Assembly: GCA_016191015.1 (NCBI GenBank)
Contig: JACPPM010000304.1
Location: 1-62,244 of the forward strand
Source: Acidobacteriota bacterium
GTDB taxonomy: Bacteria > Acidobacteriota > CAIWXX01
DNA length: 62,244 nt
Direction of reading: 5' to 3'
Shown: positions 43,842 through 53,500 of the stretch, in pieces
Layout of the letters: each line of letters starts with the position of its first letter
Position numbering within the stretch: the first letter of the stretch is position 1
Position numbers and translations under genes: made by a program
Notes under the pieces: model-generated
What the model was told of the DNA's origin: nothing
Databases searched by the model: none
The model's input: the letters and a program-made list of their open reading frames with translations, nothing else

Positions 43842-46193
43842 CTACGGTTGAAACTTCATGGCCTCGATGAGCCGGAGGAAGCGTGGATCGCCGCGCAGCT
43901 CGTCGAATCGTGGATCCACCTTGATCCAGGTGAGCCCGGGGGTTCGCTCGGCATATGCCTGCTCGAGGTAACGCATGGCATCGTCCTTCTGCCCCAGCTG
44001 CAGAACCAGGTACGCCAGCTCGAACGCGGTCGCCGGGCTCGCATCTTCTCTACGATTCCGGGCTGCTTTCAGAAGCGTTTCCCAGTAGCCTCTGCCTCCG
44101 TCGCGGATGTAGGCCTCGCGGAGCTCCCGGATGCTGTGTGGATCGGCGTTGGACACGGCGGCGGATTGTTCGATTTCGCCGATTGCCTGCTCGAACATGC
44201 CTTTCTCTTCATAGACCACCCGAAGCTCGGCATGAGCGAGCGGGAAGGACGGATCCATGTTGATCGTCTTCTTCAACTGGTCGATCGCCGCCTGCTCTCG
44301 CCGTGCGAGCCTCAGAAGGAGGCCGTGATCTGTGTTGATGATCAGAGACAACGGGTCCAGCTCTTCTGCCTTCTCGATTTCGGCAAGCCCTTCCGGGATG
44401 CGCCCCACCGACACCAGAAAGATGGCGTACCAGTGATGGGTCGTCGGATAGTTGGGGTTCAGATCCAAACTGCGCCGGAATTCCGTCTCCGCCCGCGTCC
44501 AGTCCCAATCGTGGGAGGAGGAGGCGAGTGCGAGCGGGGTCCAGGCTTCCGCGAGAGCGTTGTCGATGGCGAGAGCGTTCTGAGCAGCGGCCTTGGCTTT
44601 AGGGTAGGCGTCGCGGGGATTCATGAACCCGTAGCCGCCCAGGACGATGTAGGAATCGGCGAGCCCGGCGTAAGCGAGGGCGAAGCCGGGATCGTTCTCG
44701 ATGGCCTTTTCGAAGAAACCGATCCCGCGCACCAGCTCCTCCGGGGTCCTCTTGTTCCAGGAATAGCGCCCCTTCAGATAGAGTTGAAACGCCTCTCGAT
44801 CGTCGGTGTAGTGTCGTGTGACGCGTCTCTGTTCTGCACCGCTCAACCTCAACCTCAAGGCCTCGCTGATCTCCTTCGAAATCTCCTCCTGCAGAGCGAG
44901 GATGTCGGCGGCTTGGCGAGTGTATTGCTGACCCCAGAGCTGCGAGCCGTCAGAAAGATCGACCAGCTCCGCCCGGATCAGAAGCGCCCCTCCGCGCACC
45001 GCGACTCGACCCGTGAGAATCGCTCCAACATGGAGCTCCTTCCCGATCTGCCGCGGGTCGCTCTGTTTCCCCTTGTAATGGAACACGGTGCTTTGCGCCA
45101 TGACGCGCAGTCCGGGAGCTTGTGAAAGGTTGTTAATGAGGCTCTCAGTCAGTCCGTCACAGAGATACTCAATCTCTTGTTCACGGCCCTCGTTGACGAA
45201 AGGGAGGACGGCGACGGAGTGGATCGAGTCCGTGCGACGAGGGAAGATCGCGTATGCGGTGATGCCGATGACAGCCGCGAGGATCGGGATCGCTGCCAGG
45301 TGCCAGCGCCGATGGCGCCGGAGCTGTGGGAACGCCGAGGAGAGCTGAACAGTCTGGGAGGCGCTCGAAAGCAGTCTCAGTGCCAGCGCGAGGTCTCGCG
45401 CGGACTGAATCCGGTCCGCCCGTTTCTTCTCCAGGCAGCGCCGGATCAGCACCGCCAACTCCGGCGATGCCTTCGTGAGACCTTCGTCATCTTCGGAGAC
45501 GTCCTCTTTGAGAATGGATGCGAGCGTGTCGGCGGCCGTCTTGCGAGCATGAGGCGGCTTCCGCGCCACCATCTCATAGAGGATGCAGCCGAGTGAGTAG
45601 AGGTCCGTGCGCGCGTCGAGCGTCTCGCCTCTGGCTTGCTCGGGTGACATGTAATTCACGGTGCCGACGACACTCCCGGAGATCGTTTCCCGTGTCTCGT
45701 CCGATGCCTCGATCGTGCCGGAGAGAGCGAGCCCGAAGTCGAGAATCTTCACGCCACCATCCTCGGTCAGGAAGACGTTTTCGGGCTTGAGATCCCGGTG
45801 GACGATCCCCCTGGAATGCGCTGCAGAGAGACCTTCCGCGATGGCGACCCCGATTCGGATGGCCTTGGAGGGCATGACCGGGCCACGCTGAACCAAGCCG
45901 CGCACGGTTTCGCCGCGCAGAAGCTCGGTGACGGCGAAGTGAATCCCGTCTTCCTTCCGGAAATCGTGGATGGACAGAATGTTCGGATGGGAAAGCGAAG
46001 CCAGGATCTTGGCCTCGATCTCGAACTGATTCAGCGAGGATCCATCTCGCGCCAGGTTCTCCGGCAGGACCTTGATGGCAACGTCACGCTCGAGGCGCGT
46101 GTCTCGCGCTCGATAGACCTCGCCCATCCCTCCTTCGCCGAGGGGTGAGAGGATCTCATAGGGCCCGAGCCGCCTGCCAAGATCCAGAACCAT
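43842..46193 (-). CDS. Ser/Thr kinase with TolB-like and TPR domains
   Basis: A 783-residue protein. Kinase domain about residues 10-270 (GEGGMGEVYRARDTRLERDVAIKVL, HRDLKPENVFL, DFGLALSG), a span at about 290-312 (LAAIPILAAVIGITAYAIF), a FlgO/TolB-like domain (SVAVLPFVNEGREQEIEYLCDGLTESLINNLSQ...) and about six TPRs to the C-terminus. This layout is very common in Acidobacteriota. The start at ATG 46193 has AGAGGCGAG upstream. The signal is unknown. No obvious substrate gene is adjacent. The 195 bases upstream (46194-46388) show nothing clear. Confidence 0.9.
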   Translation of the reverse strand: MVLDLGRRLGPYEILSPLGEGGMGEVYRARDTRLERDVAIKVLPENLARDGSSLNQFEIEAKILASLSHPNILSIHDFRKEDGIHFAVTELLRGETVRGLVQRGPVMPSKAIRIGVAIAEGLSAAHSRGIVHRDLKPENVFLTEDGGVKILDFGLALSGTIEASDETRETISGSVVGTVNYMSPEQARGETLDARTDLYSLGCILYEMVARKPPHARKTAADTLASILKEDVSEDDEGLTKASPELAVLIRRCLEKKRADRIQSARDLALALRLLSSASQTVQLSSAFPQLRRHRRWHLAAIPILAAVIGITAYAIFPRRTDSIHSVAVLPFVNEGREQEIEYLCDGLTESLINNLSQAPGLRVMAQSTVFHYKGKQSDPRQIGKELHVGAILTGRVAVRGGALLIRAELVDLSDGSQLWGQQYTRQAADILALQEEISKEISEALRLRLSGAEQRRVTRHYTDDREAFQLYLKGRYSWNKRTPEELVRGIGFFEKAIENDPGFALAYAGLADSYIVLGGYGFMNPRDAYPKAKAAAQNALAIDNALAEAWTPLALASSSHDWDWTRAETEFRRSLDLNPNYPTTHHWYAIFLVSVGRIPEGLAEIEKAEELDPLSLIINTDHGLLLRLARREQAAIDQLKKTINMDPSFPLAHAELRVVYEEKGMFEQAIGEIEQSAAVSNADPHSIRELREAYIRDGGRGYWETLLKAARNRREDASPATAFELAYLVLQLGQKDDAMRYLEQAYAERTPGLTWIKVDPRFDELRGDPRFLRLIEAMKFQP

Positions 46194-46388
46194 TTGCTCG
46201 CCTCTTCACTTCGGCGAAAACTGAGGTGGACAAGAAACGAGCTCATGGGGCGAAGCCCGGGTTTCCATGGCGCTTGATTGTACCCGGCTTCTCTCTCGAC
46301 GACAACGGCGGATCTGCGGGATTCGTCGGTGATGGGACGCCTGTGCGTGGCGTCAGAAGGGGCGCTCCTCGCGCCCGATCAGAGAGTA

Positions 46389-47351
46389 CTACGAATAGCC
46401 TGCGAGTGCATGGCGGAGCTGATCGATCGTGACGTTCCCCCCGCTCAGGACCAGCGCCACCGTCTTTCCCGCGAGCCGTTCCCGCACCTTCAGCGCCGCG
46501 GCGAGCGACGCCGCCCCGGCACCTTCGGCGAGCGTGTGCGCCTTGTCGATGTAGATCGCGATGGCTCTCTCCATCTCTTCGTCGCTCACGAGTAGGAAGT
46601 CATCGAGATACCGCCAGAGGATGCGTTGCGTCATCTCGAACGCGACGCGCGTCGCAAGACCTTCGGCGATGGTCTCCATCTTGTCAGTGAGGAGCTGCTT
46701 CGCCCTCCACGACTTGCAGGCTGCGGGCGCGCGTTCGGATTGAACCCCGATGACCTGGATCGCCGGATTCATGGTCTTGGCGGTGAGGCAGGCACCCGCC
46801 GCGCCGCTTCCTCCACCGACCGGGACGATGATCACGTCGACATCGGGGGCCTCCTCGAGAATCTCGAGAGCGGTCGTGGCGACGCCGGCTACGAGGAGTG
46901 GCTCGTTGCCCGGGTGGACGTAGCGCAAACCGCCTTCGCGCGCCAGTGCCTCACAGCGCTCACGGGCGGCGTCAAAGTCGGCGCCATGGAAGAGGACCTC
47001 GGCCCCCATGTCACGCATCGCCGCGACCTTGACCGGATTGGCGTTTTCGGGAACCACGACGGTGGCACGGACGCCGAAAAGGCGAGCAGAGTATGCGACC
47101 GACTGGCCGTGGTTGCCCGTCGAAGCGGAAATGACCCCTCGGGACCGTTCCTCCGCCGAGAGGCGCGCCATCAGGTTCACTCCGCCGCGCACCTTGAAAG
47201 CGCCTACCGGCTGATGGTTCTCATGCTTGACCAGGACCCGCGTCCCGACGAGCTCGTCCAGAGGCGGGTAGTTGATCAGAGGCGTGCGCGATAGGTAGCG
47301 CGAGACCACCTGCCTCGCGCGAAGCACATCCGTGAAATCGGGCATTTGCAT
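46389..47351 (-). CDS. PLP-dependent threonine dehydratase-type ammonia-lyase
   Basis: About 320 residues of fold type II. The PLP lysine is K53 in NHQPVGAFKVRGG. The asparagine loop SASTGNHGQSVAY and the phosphate-binding glycine loop VPVGGGSGAAGA are intact. It lacks the ACT regulatory domain, as in catabolic or short biosynthetic enzymes that turn threonine or serine into 2-oxo acid and ammonia. ATG 47351 has AGGA seven bases upstream; ATG 47345 is a possible alternative. It converges on nothing relevant and appears to be monocistronic. Confidence 0.85.
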   Translation of the reverse strand: MQMPDFTDVLRARQVVSRYLSRTPLINYPPLDELVGTRVLVKHENHQPVGAFKVRGGVNLMARLSAEERSRGVISASTGNHGQSVAYSARLFGVRATVVVPENANPVKVAAMRDMGAEVLFHGADFDAARERCEALAREGGLRYVHPGNEPLLVAGVATTALEILEEAPDVDVIIVPVGGGSGAAGACLTAKTMNPAIQVIGVQSERAPAACKSWRAKQLLTDKMETIAEGLATRVAFEMTQRILWRYLDDFLLVSDEEMERAIAIYIDKAHTLAEGAGAASLAAALKVRERLAGKTVALVLSGGNVTIDQLRHALAGYS

Positions 47352-47645
47352 CAACTCATCCTTTGTCTGCGGACCCAGCCGAATCAGTCTCTCTGTTCAT
47401 CCGGGTCGAATCCCGGTGCCGCCACTGTAGCTTACAGCAATACGGCGCCGCCGGCCGAAGTGAAGTCCGTCGGTATCTTCTTCACGGGCTCCGAACCTTT
47501 CGACGGTATCACGATCACTGAGAAACAGTGATGCGCTGGGCGCTCCATACTACATCGCACGGCGTGCTCTTCTGCGCCCTTCCCGGCAGCCATCGCGACG
47601 ATTCGGAAGCCCGGCGAAATCCGCCAATCCCAGTCGACGGAGCTC

Positions 47646-47892
47646 GAGACACACGGGTGTTCGCCGTCATATGTGAGTCGGTGGAAGCGTCGGTTTGTCG
47701 AAGGTTGGCTTGCGGGTCTATATGCGCGCTACAAGGGCCCGCGACCGTCCGTTCTCACCTTCGAACTCGAGGCCGAGATCCTGGCTAGAACCCGGGGGAA
47801 TCCTCGCGACTGATCGACGCACTGGAGCACTCGCAAGTTGGCACGTATCCTGGGGATAAACCATATGCTGGTCGCACGGGCCTGGGCTCACG
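47646..47892 (+). mobile_element. Decayed IS630-type transposase fragment
   Basis: The plus-strand frame containing 47652-47654 reads GCSPSYVSRWKRRFVEGW, then LAGLYARYKGPRPSVLTFEL, EAEILARTRGNPRD, a TGA stop at 47811-47813, and continues in the same frame THWSTRKLARILGINHMLVARAWA. This is the paired helix-turn-helix N-terminus of IS630/Tc1-type transposases, with THWSTRKLA the usual second-domain start. A stop breaks it in the middle, and it ends abruptly at the rlmN 3' end. No catalytic DDE part and no terminal repeats are seen. The 290 bases before it (47355-47645) show no other gene. Confidence 0.65.
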
Positions 47893-48913
47893 CGCGGCGC
47901 AGCGCCAACTGTCCGCAGGCTGCGGCGATCTCCTGGCCGCGCGGCTGCCGGATGAGACAGCGCACGCCGCCTGAGTGCACCACGGCCTGGAAGCGGCTCA
48001 CGACACTGGGTGGAGGCGGGCGCAGCGGGTTGCCCTCGAAGGGGTTGTGTGGAATGAGATTGACGTGGGCATCGAGGCCGTCGAGCAGCGTGACCAGGCG
48101 CCTCGCGTCGGCTTCGCTGTCATTGACGCCCTCCCACAGGACGTACTCGACGAAATAGTACCGGCCCGATCCGCGGCGCTGATCTTCGCGCAGCGCCTCC
48201 AGCAGATCGCCAATCGGCCAGTTGCGGTTGTGCGGCATCAGCGCCTCACGCGCGGCGTCGGTCGTGGCGTTCAGCGACAGCGCCAAGTGCCCGCGGCCTT
48301 CGCGCAGGAATCGCTTGATCCCCGGCAAGACGCCCGCCGTCGACACAGTGATGTGACCGGCACCCACGCGCGGGAGCGGTGGCTCGAGGAGGCGGTCCAC
48401 GGCGCTCATCACTTCGTCGAGGTTGTCCATGGGCTCACCCATCCCCATGAAGACGACATTGCGCGCGGGGACGTGCGCCGGGGCCTCGCTCTGCGCGACG
48501 AGGTACTGGAGCACCATCTCGCCGGCCTTCAGTTGTCGGTGGAAACCAACAGTGGCCGTCGCGCAGAACCCGCAGCTCCGGCTGCAGCCCGACTGGCTCG
48601 ACACACAAACCGTGCTGCGCGCCGCGGCCGGGATGAAAACCGTCTCAATCGTGGCGCCCGCGACATCCATGGAGTACTTGACCGTTCCGTCGACGGCGAG
48701 TTGGCGCCCGAGAAGCCTCCACTGCGGAAGCGCCGTCGCGGCCCGCAGACGCTCCCATCCGGCGGCCGCGACGCCGTCGATGCGGTCGGGAAGATAGGTC
48801 GGCACTGGTATGCACGAGTAGAGCCAGCGGCGCACGGCGTGCGCGCGCGTGCGGCTGCCGAGGATCTCGCCCAACGCCGCGAGAGGCAGGTCGGTGAGGG
48901 AGAGGGTCGTCAT
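47888..48913 (-). CDS. rlmN: 23S rRNA/tRNA adenine-C2 methyltransferase, radical SAM
   Basis: About 341 residues. The radical-SAM cluster is C110, C114 and C117 (GCSRSCGFC). The methyl-carrying cysteine is C333 in the family-diagnostic AACGQL near the C-terminus. FMGMGEPMDN and STAGVLPGI are conserved RlmN segments. The start at ATG 48913 (MTTLSLTDLPLAALG) lacks a strong ribosome site. RlmN methylates A2503 of 23S rRNA and A37 of some tRNAs. The CLIRQPRG stretch departs slightly from the usual VRxxRG. Its 3' end is the junction of the IS630 remnant. Confidence 0.85.
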   Translation of the reverse strand: MTTLSLTDLPLAALGEILGSRTRAHAVRRWLYSCIPVPTYLPDRIDGVAAAGWERLRAATALPQWRLLGRQLAVDGTVKYSMDVAGATIETVFIPAAARSTVCVSSQSGCSRSCGFCATATVGFHRQLKAGEMVLQYLVAQSEAPAHVPARNVVFMGMGEPMDNLDEVMSAVDRLLEPPLPRVGAGHITVSTAGVLPGIKRFLREGRGHLALSLNATTDAAREALMPHNRNWPIGDLLEALREDQRRGSGRYYFVEYVLWEGVNDSEADARRLVTLLDGLDAHVNLIPHNPFEGNPLRPPPPSVVSRFQAVVHSGGVRCLIRQPRGQEIAAACGQLALRRA

Positions 48914-49223
48914 CGCCTGACGCGCCTGAGACGCCCGCGAGCGAGGGTAGTCGTGGTCCAAACAGATTCCCGATCGTCTGCGGCCACGTCTACCTCCACG
49001 TTTAGTCACTCCCTAAGAAGTCGAATGTTTGCACGAAATGGCAAAACTTTCCATGGGGCGAGATATTCCGAACCCCTCTCAGGAAAGCATGAAGGGAAAA
49101 ATGCGGGAACGGATCCGTCACCCCGGACATTGGGGGTGCACGGAACGAGCTCACACGCGGCGGAGACGCGGCCTGTCTGGTTGCCGCCCCGCTGCGCTGG
49201 GAGGTGAGAGCAAATGATGAGAC
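48914..49223. other. Intergenic region without recognised features
   Basis: About 310 bases between the rlmN start and the stop of the M50 protease gene. I see no protein-like frame, RNA gene, long repeat or clear terminator. It should contain the rlmN promoter, but no -35/-10 pair stands out. Confidence 0.5.
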
Positions 49224-49781
49224 CTATCGTCGTCGCACGCGCAGCCGTTTGTTCCGCCAGGCCAGGGCGCGTTGAAGCAGGATTGGGAATAGGCCCCAGG
49301 CGATAGCGCCGTCCAAAGGTGGAGTAGGAAGCAGGTTGAAGATCGCGACGCCGATGCTGAAGAAACCCATGATTGCCAGCACGGCATTCAGTGGATCGTA
49401 CGGAGTGTAGCCGAAGACGACGACCCAGGCGATGAGAGGAATCGCGACCACCAATTGGGCGAGGACACCGCCCCAGGCGATCACACGGTGGTCGAACCGG
49501 GACCATGGCATCTGGAATCTCGTAATCCCGAGTATCGGGTAGATTTCGATGGAGTAGACTCGGCAGCCTCTTCGCCGAGCCGCAACCAGATGGCCGCATT
49601 CGTGAAGTGTCAACACTCCGAGATAGGAGAATAGAGCTACCAGAGTCAGCACTGGCTTTTGCCGGGCATTAGCGAGAACTACCGGCACAATGAGAATCAT
49701 CGACCAGTGTATGTAGATGCCGACGCCTCTGATCCGCGTGATCAGTGTAGGTTTCCCAAGTCTCAGCGACATGGTGTTCAT
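49224..49781 (-). CDS. Site-2-type M50 membrane metalloprotease
   Basis: A 185-residue protein with four to five spans. HECGH (H60, E61, H64) is the zinc-binding motif, and NLLPTPPLDG (about 150-160) supplies the aspartate third ligand. This is the compact rhomboid-like M50B form without PDZ or CBS domains. It acts inside the inner membrane, typically clipping anti-sigma factors or other membrane proteins, but no partner is adjacent. The start is uncertain (ATG 49781 or 49772). Confidence 0.8.
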   Translation of the reverse strand: MNTMSLRLGKPTLITRIRGVGIYIHWSMILIVPVVLANARQKPVLTLVALFSYLGVLTLHECGHLVAARRRGCRVYSIEIYPILGITRFQMPWSRFDHRVIAWGGVLAQLVVAIPLIAWVVVFGYTPYDPLNAVLAIMGFFSIGVAIFNLLPTPPLDGAIAWGLFPILLQRALAWRNKRLRVRRR

Positions 49782-50014
49782 GCAGCTTGGGACCAGCTCC
49801 CATTCCAGATGCAGTCGTACTCCGGAGCATCCTATCCCATGTCGCGGTGGGATCGTAATCCGTTGCGACTCCTTGAACCAGCTCTCCGGATCCTCCAGCG
49901 CTTCGTTCGCGTACCTGCCAAAGGCCCGCGCACGGGCCCCCCAACTGGGATGCTCGGCTCCTCGAACTGGCCGGCGAGTTGAAGTAAGATTCTTCTTGGT
50001 GAGGAAGAAAGCGA

Positions 50015-50539
50015 GTGTCCATCAATATCAAAGAGACCATTAATACTATCAATCAAATGCAGACTGATGGTGTCATTGATCGGTATGCCATCGGCGGCGC
50101 CGTGGGGGCCACGTTCTATCTTGAACCAGCCGATACGCGGGATCTCGACATCTTCGTAGCCCTCGAACCTCCCGCCGAACGCTCGATCATCTCCATCGCT
50201 CCAATCTACGAGTATCTGAGGGGGCGGGGATGCGGATTCGAAGGAGAGTATGTCGTCATCTCCGGTTGGCCTGTCCAGTTTCTTCCGGCCAGCAGCCCGT
50301 TACTCAGAGAAGCTCTGGAGCAGAGCGTCGAAAAGGAGATCGACGGTACTCCCACTCGAGTCTTCAGCGCTGAGCACCTCGCCGCCATAGCATTCGAGCT
50401 AGGACGCCCCAAAGATCGGCTCCGCGTGATACAGTTCCTGGAAGCGCGGGCCATAGATGAATCACGCTTCGGCGCGATTCTTGAACGGCACGGCTTGCTC
50501 GATCGCTGGACTTCTTTCAAGAGACAACTGGGTGGCTAG
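50015..50539 (+). CDS. Nucleotidyltransferase-fold protein
   Basis: A 174-residue protein starting at GTG 50015, with GAGGA upstream. The pattern YAIGGAVGATFYLEPADTRDLDIFV (GG at 27-28, DxD at D43/D45) is that of the MNT/AbiEii-like nucleotidyltransferase superfamily. The remainder is helical (LAAIAFELGRPKDRLRVIQFLE), as in these proteins. It ends two bases before the giant STAND gene starts, so the pair is an operon. It could be a toxin, a sensor-modifying enzyme or an immunity partner. No AbiEi-like antitoxin is visible. Confidence 0.75.
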   Translation: MSINIKETINTINQMQTDGVIDRYAIGGAVGATFYLEPADTRDLDIFVALEPPAERSIISIAPIYEYLRGRGCGFEGEYVVISGWPVQFLPASSPLLREALEQSVEKEIDGTPTRVFSAEHLAAIAFELGRPKDRLRVIQFLEARAIDESRFGAILERHGLLDRWTSFKRQLGG

Positions 50540-50541
50540 AG

Positions 50542-53500
50542 ATGGACCCGGGTTGGCAGCCGGTAGTCAAGAGCAAACGCGAGTATCGTCGCAAGCTCGC
50601 CACCCTCCCTCCAGCCGAGAAGCTGCGCATTCTCGACGAGCTGCGTAGCCGCGCCCGTGAGCTGGAAGGGTCCGGTCGGTCAGCGCCACCAGCTCCGTCA
50701 CCCACAGTCTACCACCGTGAGCCTGCCCCGCCATCTGCGGATTCAACTGGAGCACGAAGGGCCAGCTCGTCTCGCCTGACGGCGGCGTCCCAGCGTTATG
50801 GCGGTCGCGCTACTGCGGGTGGAGTGAACTACGAGGGCTGCGTTGCCGCCTTCGTCGCAGTGAAGATGCTCTCGGGTAGCCAATGCTCGGTCTGGGACGG
50901 GATCGATGGCGCGGACATATCAGCGGTCACGATGCAGGCGCCCGAGCCGGTCGACGACGTTGTTGCGAGCTTGCGCGGCGACGACAACGCGCGCGTCTTC
51001 ATCTCGGCGAAAGATCGCGGCAGAACAGTCGGGCTGACAGCAAGGAGTCCAGCGTTCGCGGAGACTGTGGACGCCTTTGTCCGCCAGTTCCTGAAGCTCT
51101 CCTCTACGGCGCGCTCCAGAAGTCGGCTAGTCTGGGCGATTCCCTCCTCTGCGGGTCGAGCCGCAGCGCAGGAATTGCCCCGTGTTCTCGATTCGCATCG
51201 CATGGATTCCGGCGACGCCCCTCTTGCCGAGTTCCTGCTTGGTCGGCGGACTGGAGAGAGTAAGGCCTTGGAAGCCCTGCTGACGGTGGCGAAGGATGGT
51301 TGGGAGAAGCAAAAGGGTAGCTCGCCGACGGATGATGAACTGCGGTGTTTCCTCCGGAAGGTATACGTGGAGGTCTACGATTTCGAGCGCGGTCAACGGA
51401 ATGAACGCGAGGCGGAGAGTGACATCCGCAGCCACGTTGTAACGGATCCCAAGCTGGCGCATCGCGCATGGGAGAAGCTGCGGCACCTTTTCTCGAGAGT
51501 AGATCAATACGGCGTGCGCGTCACTGCGGCATCATTGCGTCACCTGCTCGCCAATGATGGCATGGCGCTCAAGTCACCCCCCGATTACGCCGCTGACGTC
51601 GCCCGCCTGAGGACACTGACGCTTCGCAATCTCACCGCCCTAAAGGAACACGCAACGCTGCACTTCGGCCCGAAGCCAGGTGATGCCGTGCATGTCCCAC
51701 GTACCGAGAAGCTCACCGCACTGGTCGCGGCGGCGAAATCCGGTCACCTTCTCATCACGGGCGAACCAGGCTGCGGGAAGAGTGGGCTGATCTACTCACT
51801 CGTGGAGAAGCTGCGGAAGGAGCATTTCCCTGTCATTCTGCTGCTGGCCGATGAGATCTCGGCCCGGGATTGGAAGGGCTCGGCAACCCTCCCAGGCTTC
51901 GTGCACGCGCTTGATGAAATCCTTTCCAACTGGCCCGACGCTGCCCGGGGGTTTCTCATTACGGACGCGCTCGACGCGGTGCGCGATGTTGAGACCCAGG
52001 GGATGCTCCGGCGCTTGATCCGCGATGTGCGGGAAGGACAGTCCGGCTGGAAGGTAATTGCGAGCGTGCGGGAGTTCGACCTGAAGCACGGACGGGAGCT
52101 GCGTGAGCTATTTCCAGGAGACGGTGTCTGTGGCCACTCCTCGGACGAATTCAGGGGCGTGGCACACTTCTACCTCGCGGGCCTGTCCGAGGCCCAATTG
52201 GACGACCTCGCGGCCCGGCGGGCGGAAATCCGCCCGTTCGTCGAAAGCGCTCGTAAGAACACGAAGTCCGGCGCGACGCATCGCTCGCCTTTCTACCTGC
52301 GGCTCGCGGCCGAGTTGTTACGCGAGGGTGAGAATCCTTCGCGGCTGGCGGACTGGAATAGCCCTGCCGTGCTCATGAGGAAATTCTGGGAAATCCGCGT
52401 CAAGGAAGGCGACGGAGCGCATGAACGTGAAGTTACCCTTAGGGCAATCTGCCGTCGGATGGTCGACCTGCGCGCAATGAGAGTCTCGCTAAAGGAGCTT
52501 TCCCTGTGTGCGGCGGAACTCAGTTCTGTCGACGAACTTCGCAGTGGTGGCATTCTCCAGGCACCCAAGCTTCGGCGTGGGACGTCTGTGGGCGGTGATG
52601 AAATCCGATTCACACATCATCTGTTGCACGACTATGCAATCGCTCGCTCGCTCATACCAGAGACACCCGGACCTTTCTATGATTTTGCTCTTCGTGAATC
52701 AGTTCTGCCAATCTTCTACCGGCAGAGCTTCATCTTCGCACTGGAAGAGCTCTGGGATGCTGACCCGCAGCGTGAGGAGTTCTGGGAATGCGCGCTCCAG
52801 TTGGAGAGCGTGACGAAGCTGTACGGCATCACGCGCATCCTTGCCCCGATTCTGGCTGCTCGCCGTGTTGAATCGCCCGCAGACTTGCAGCCGCTGCTTA
52901 GGTCTCTAGGACCTGCCACCGACAGTGACTCCCCTGGGCAGCAGGCTCTGCGACACCTTGCTTCAGGCGTACAAGACGCCGATGACAATGCGATACGCGT
53001 CGGGGCAGCCGGTTGGTGCGCGTTTGCGAGGGAGCTTGCTGGTCTGCTTTCCGCTAATGCGTCCATCGAGGGGCCGCTGGTTCACATTCTTGCTCGACTA
53101 AATACGATCGTTGCCACAGACGATGCGATCCAGCGTCTGACTTTGAACGCCGTCGGGCGAAGACTGTTGGCCCACCATGTCGCCAAGCCTGTGCCGAAGG
53201 GCTGGCCCTATGCTGTACAGGTTGGCGTCGAAGCCATCTGCCGGACGTTCAAAAACGCTCCCGCTGAAAGCGAACGCGCGTTGCTGACACTCCTCACGCC
53301 GGAACGTGTGGCGAAGTTCCCCCACGACGACCTCCGCGTCCTTGCCGACAACCTCAAACGTCTCGACGCGGGCGGTGACGCCGTGGTGATCCGGCTGTTT
53401 GAAGCGGCGTTCGCGGGTGAGCCACAAACCGGCCAATGGGAGCGGATCGGCACGCCTATCATCCCGATTGCGGCGCAAACCAGCGACCAGTGGAAAACTC

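Noticed and set aside
47401-47424. tRNA-like T arm (CCGGGTCGAATCCCGG) followed by GCCGCCA
   Set aside because: The loop is one base short, no D arm or anticodon arm lies upstream, and the acceptor partner is missing. At most a remnant, more likely chance.
47528-47788. Small plus-strand frame between the dehydratase and rlmN
   Set aside because: Its latter part overlaps the transposase remnant in a different frame and it has no ribosome site or recognisable similarity.
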